A stretch of DNA of 8,263 nucleotides from REEB426 sp964551975 (lineage in GTDB: Bacteria; Actinomycetota; Actinomycetes; S36-B12). The stretch lies in contig CAZKFI010000085.1 in assembly GCA_964551975.1 (NCBI GenBank), forward strand, positions 1 through 8,263, read 5' to 3'. The notes under the pieces are model-generated. The model made no database searches and was not told the origin of the DNA. It saw only the letters and a list, made by a program, of their open reading frames with translations. Positions 5,909 through 8,263 of the stretch are shown here, piece by piece (position 1 is the first letter of the stretch; every line of letters begins with the position of its first letter). Made by a program: the position numbers and the translations under genes.

Positions 5909-6501
5909 GTGACGTGTAGTGCGGCAACGCCCCGCGCATGCACGATCTGTGCAAGCTCGTCCCCCAAACGTTGACGTAGGGGTGCATCTAGCGCACTGAA
6001 TGGCTCGTCGAGCAGGAGTACTGCCGGGTCTGCGGCTAGAGCTCTGACCAAGGCGACGCGTTGTGCCTGCCCGCCGCTGAGGGTGCGCACCGAACGATGA
6101 GCGAGATCTGCAAGTCCGACCCAGTTCAGGAGATCCATGGCGCGTACGCGAGCGGCGGCCTTGCGAAGCCCATGTCGTCGTGGCCCGTAGGCGACGTTAT
6201 CCAGTACGTCGAGATGCCCGAACAACGCTGGTTCCTGGAACACCATGGCGATGCGGCGCTGATGCACCGGCCGGTCGGTGACGTCCACTCCGTCAACCAA
6301 AACCGATCCGCTGACAGGTGGAACAAGGCCGGCAATCGTTGCCAGGAGTGTGCTCTTGCCTGCTCCGCTGGGTGCGGTTACGCCAAGGATCTGACCGGCA
6401 CCCACCTGCAGTTCTAGGTCGGATTGCAGCCGAATGAGCCGTTGATGGCGATCGGCTGCGCGGTAGCCCGTAGTCAAGCCCTGTGTTTGGAGTCGGATCA
6501 T
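5827..6501 (-). CDS. thiQ: Thiamine ABC transporter ATP-binding protein
   Basis: This cytoplasmic ATPase of 224 residues is close to the length of E. coli ThiQ and drives the ThiBP importer. Motifs are Walker A APSGAGKST (43-51), Q-loop FQEPALFGHLDV (88-99), signature LSGGQAQRVALVRAL (141-155), Walker B AVLLLDEP with SALD (160-172) and the switch histidine in HVTHDPDEA (H199). The first Walker A residue is Ala rather than Gly, which the consensus permits. There is no C-terminal regulatory domain, as is usual for ThiQ. I chose ATG 6499-6501, which overlaps the thiP stop as ATGA and has AGGG seven bases upstream; the longer frame to 6516 is unneeded. The last 27 codons, including H199, are antisense to the small Cys-rich ORF. 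Thiamine specificity rests on the whole thiBPQ arrangement, because the ATPase alone resembles those of iron and phosphonate importers. Confidence 0.88.
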   Translation of the reverse strand: MIRLQTQGLTTGYRAADRHQRLIRLQSDLELQVGAGQILGVTAPSGAGKSTLLATIAGLVPPVSGSVLVDGVDVTDRPVHQRRIAMVFQEPALFGHLDVLDNVAYGPRRHGLRKAAARVRAMDLLNWVGLADLAHRSVRTLSGGQAQRVALVRALAADPAVLLLDEPFSALDAPLRQRLGDELAQIVHARGVAALHVTHDPDEALRICDGVLELGTHSPPSQQG

Positions 6502-8102
6502 CGTGCACCCTGCCAACGCGCAGCCATCCGATCGATGGTCAGCACCAGCGCCAACGTCACTGCGCTCAGGATGACTGCAAGTGCTGCAGCGGCTCCGAAG
6601 GATTGTTCACCGGGTCTACTGAGTAACCGTGCGATTGCAATGGGCAGGGTCGGACTACTCGGGCGACCAAGGAACGACGCTGCACCGAACTCACCAAGAC
6701 TGACCGCGCAGGCCAGGCCACCCGAGGCGATCATCACGATGCGCAGTGTTGGGCCATAGGCGGTGAAGAAGGCCTGCAATGGGCGAGCCCCCAGCGTTGC
6801 GGCAACCGCTCGCCCGTGATCCTCTGTCGAGCGAAGAGCTGGCGCCGCGACTGCGATCACAACAGGCACGGCAACCAGTGCATGTGCCAAGGGGATGAGC
6901 AACCCGCTATCGCGAAGGTCAAGTGGCGGCCGGCCATAGGTCAAGAGCGTGCCCAGTCCGATTGTTGCCGCTGAGAGACCGAGCGGCAGGATGCCGAGCA
7001 ATGCGATAAGTCGACCGGCCCTGTTGGCGATCAGTGCCAAGGCGCTAGCAGCGCCCACGGTGGCTGCGAAGGCCCCGGCAATCAGTGCGTAGGTCAGCGA
7101 CGTCAGCATGGCCTGCAGTGGTGAACCGATGCGCGTTGTTCCCCCATCGATGCGTCCCAGGCTCAGCCAGGAATCGAAGCTGAATTCCCCGCCTGGCATC
7201 AACGATGCGAAGACCAAACTTGAAATCGGGGTTAACACCAGGACGCAGGAGAGTGTCGCCGTGACCAGAACCAGGACGCGGCCCAGGCGATGGTGCGGCA
7301 GTGGCAGTAGGGCGGGTCGATCAAGTCGTTGCTGCGGGGTGCGACGAGCAACAAGAGCGGCAGTGGTGAGGACGAGGCCAATCAACGCGAGCTGGACAAA
7401 TGCCGTTGCGGCAGCTGCGGGAAAATCCAGAAGCACCGATGTCTGGCGCAGAATCAACATTTCCAGGGTCGCTAGTCGGCCGTCTCCGAGGACGGTCACG
7501 ATGCCCAATGAGGTGAACGAGAAAATGAAGACCACCGCCGCTGCTGCTGCCAAAGGTGCACGCAGCAGCGGGACGGTGACCGTGCGGAATGCCGTCATTG
7601 GATGTGCGCCGAGGGTCCTTGCGGCCGCAGTCGGGCGTGGGTCTTGGTGCGCCCAGGCGGAGCCCACGATGCGCACGACAACCGCCAGGTTGACGAAGGC
7701 ATGGGCCGCGATGATGACGATGAGTCCCGATGGGCGCTGCGTCCCCGTAAGGCCCAACACCGATCTGAACGCCAAGGCAACCACCACGGTGGGTAGGACG
7801 AATGGCACCGTCAGGAGGGCGAGGGCCACGGCCTGCCCTGGAAATCGATAACGGGCGACGACGGCTGCGATCGGAACACCGATGAGCATGGCCAACAGGG
7901 TGCTCAGTAGCGCCTGCCAGGCTGCGAGCGCGAGCACCTGCCACACCACCGGGGAGGCAAGGGACTGCTGCGCTCGATCCAGGCTGAGCTGCAAGACGAG
8001 GTTCAGAAGTGGCCAGACCAGGAAGGCGCCGATGAAGAGTGCCGGGAGCAGCCACAACCATCGAACGAGCAGTGGAAAGGCAAGTGGCGATCCCTGGGTC
8101 AC
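6498..8102 (-). CDS. thiP: Thiamine ABC transporter permease, double-domain
   Basis: This large membrane protein of 534 residues (E. coli ThiP has 536) carries two permease domains in one chain, so one molecule replaces a permease dimer. Many hydrophobic helices are visible. The two coupling loops are recognisable as AARTLGAHPMTAFRTVTVP (roughly 160-180) in the first half and VAATLGARPLQAFFTAYGP (roughly 430-450) in the second. In the second half SLGEFGAASFLG resembles the conserved segment after the loop in ThiP and FbpB-type permeases. I chose GTG 8100-8102, which overlaps the thiB stop (GTGA) and fits translational coupling; an in-frame GTG at 8121-8123 would add seven residues (VGCSDAT) that do not look like a permease N-terminus. 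The stop overlaps the thiQ start. Iron permeases share this two-domain layout, so the thiamine call relies on length and on the adjacent ThiB-like C-terminus. Confidence 0.88.
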   Translation of the reverse strand: MTQGSPLAFPLLVRWLWLLPALFIGAFLVWPLLNLVLQLSLDRAQQSLASPVVWQVLALAAWQALLSTLLAMLIGVPIAAVVARYRFPGQAVALALLTVPFVLPTVVVALAFRSVLGLTGTQRPSGLIVIIAAHAFVNLAVVVRIVGSAWAHQDPRPTAAARTLGAHPMTAFRTVTVPLLRAPLAAAAAVVFIFSFTSLGIVTVLGDGRLATLEMLILRQTSVLLDFPAAAATAFVQLALIGLVLTTAALVARRTPQQRLDRPALLPLPHHRLGRVLVLVTATLSCVLVLTPISSLVFASLMPGGEFSFDSWLSLGRIDGGTTRIGSPLQAMLTSLTYALIAGAFAATVGAASALALIANRAGRLIALLGILPLGLSAATIGLGTLLTYGRPPLDLRDSGLLIPLAHALVAVPVVIAVAAPALRSTEDHGRAVAATLGARPLQAFFTAYGPTLRIVMIASGGLACAVSLGEFGAASFLGRPSSPTLPIAIARLLSRPGEQSFGAAAALAVILSAVTLALVLTIDRMAARWQGAR

Positions 8103-8263
8103 CGTTGCATCACTGCACCCCACTCGGTGAGCCAGGTACCCAGGTTCTCTGCCACCTCCTGGGCCGGGAGCTGTTCCGGATCGGGGACCTGCGCCGCGAA
8201 CTTGGTGAAGACCTCGGGTAGTGGCGTTTTCTTGCGTGCTGGGAACACGAACATGCTTAAGGG
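8099..8263 (-). CDS. thiB: Thiamine-binding protein ThiB-like, C-terminal end only
   Basis: The last 54 codons of a gene enter from the right window edge on the - strand and end at TGA (8099-8101). The reading gives PLSMFVFPARKKTPLPEVF at the left, then an acidic-proline stretch and ending ENLGTWLTEWGAVMQR. This has the layout of the ThiB C-terminus: a Met-Tyr/Phe-Pro stretch, an LP-x-x-F motif, an AxEVA helix and a final W-x-x-x-W helix, as I recall it for E. coli ThiB. It is the extracytoplasmic solute-binding protein of the thiBPQ importer and, in a Gram-positive cell, would normally be lipid-anchored; its signal peptide is outside the window. Its stop overlaps the thiP start. A TPP riboswitch, if present, would also lie beyond the edge, upstream of this gene. 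Confidence 0.8.
   Translation of the reverse strand, partial: PLSMFVFPARKKTPLPEVFTKFAAQVPDPEQLPAQEVAENLGTWLTEWGAVMQR

Noticed and set aside
7108..7851. A 247-codon open frame on the + strand opposite thiP.
   Set aside because: It is antisense to a clear permease, rich in Arg, Thr and Ala without any domain, and is explained by high-GC codon bias in the real gene.
7321..8061. A 246-codon - strand frame within thiP.
   Set aside because: Shifted reading of the same strand as thiP; Pro/Arg/His-rich shadow with no motif.

Overview
The window looks like ordinary chromosomal DNA from a high-GC (roughly 60% by eye) actinobacterium-like organism. The basis is inference: GTG starts, tightly packed ATGA/GTGA-coupled operons, a short lipoprotein with a K/R-rich signal peptide and lipobox, and protein families common in Actinomycetota. 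No rRNA, tRNA, CRISPR array, insertion sequence or phage gene was seen.

Left part (1-4616, + strand): the 3' end of a polyamine-type ABC importer operon. It holds a PotB-like permease (cut by the window edge), a PotC-like permease, a PotA-like ATPase and an FAD-dependent amine oxidase of the DAO/PuuB type. All are joined by overlaps or very short gaps. After 40-46 bp with a partly duplicated sequence comes an SDR oxidoreductase with a complete catalytic tetrad. The simplest reading is import of a polyamine or similar amine, followed by oxidative deamination. The SDR may reduce or oxidise a product, or may be unrelated. No PotD-type binding protein is in view; it may lie upstream.

Middle (4617-5908): a 131-bp gap, a secreted lipoprotein of unknown function (+), and a convergent MazG-like nucleotide pyrophosphatase (-) of the DCTPP1/RS21-C6 type. 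Next is a 56-residue cysteine-rich zinc-ribbon-like ORF (+), whose 3' end runs antisense into the end of the next operon.

Right part (5827-8263, - strand): a thiamine-type ABC importer in the order thiB (C-terminal end only, cut by the window edge), thiP and thiQ. The genes are coupled by GTGA and ATGA overlaps. This system would import thiamine or its phosphates.

Most of the window is well explained by known families. The least explained items are the Cys-rich microprotein, the lipoprotein, and the decayed tandem duplication spanning the stop codon of the oxidase gene. I did not find convincing evidence for a wholly new multi-gene system.
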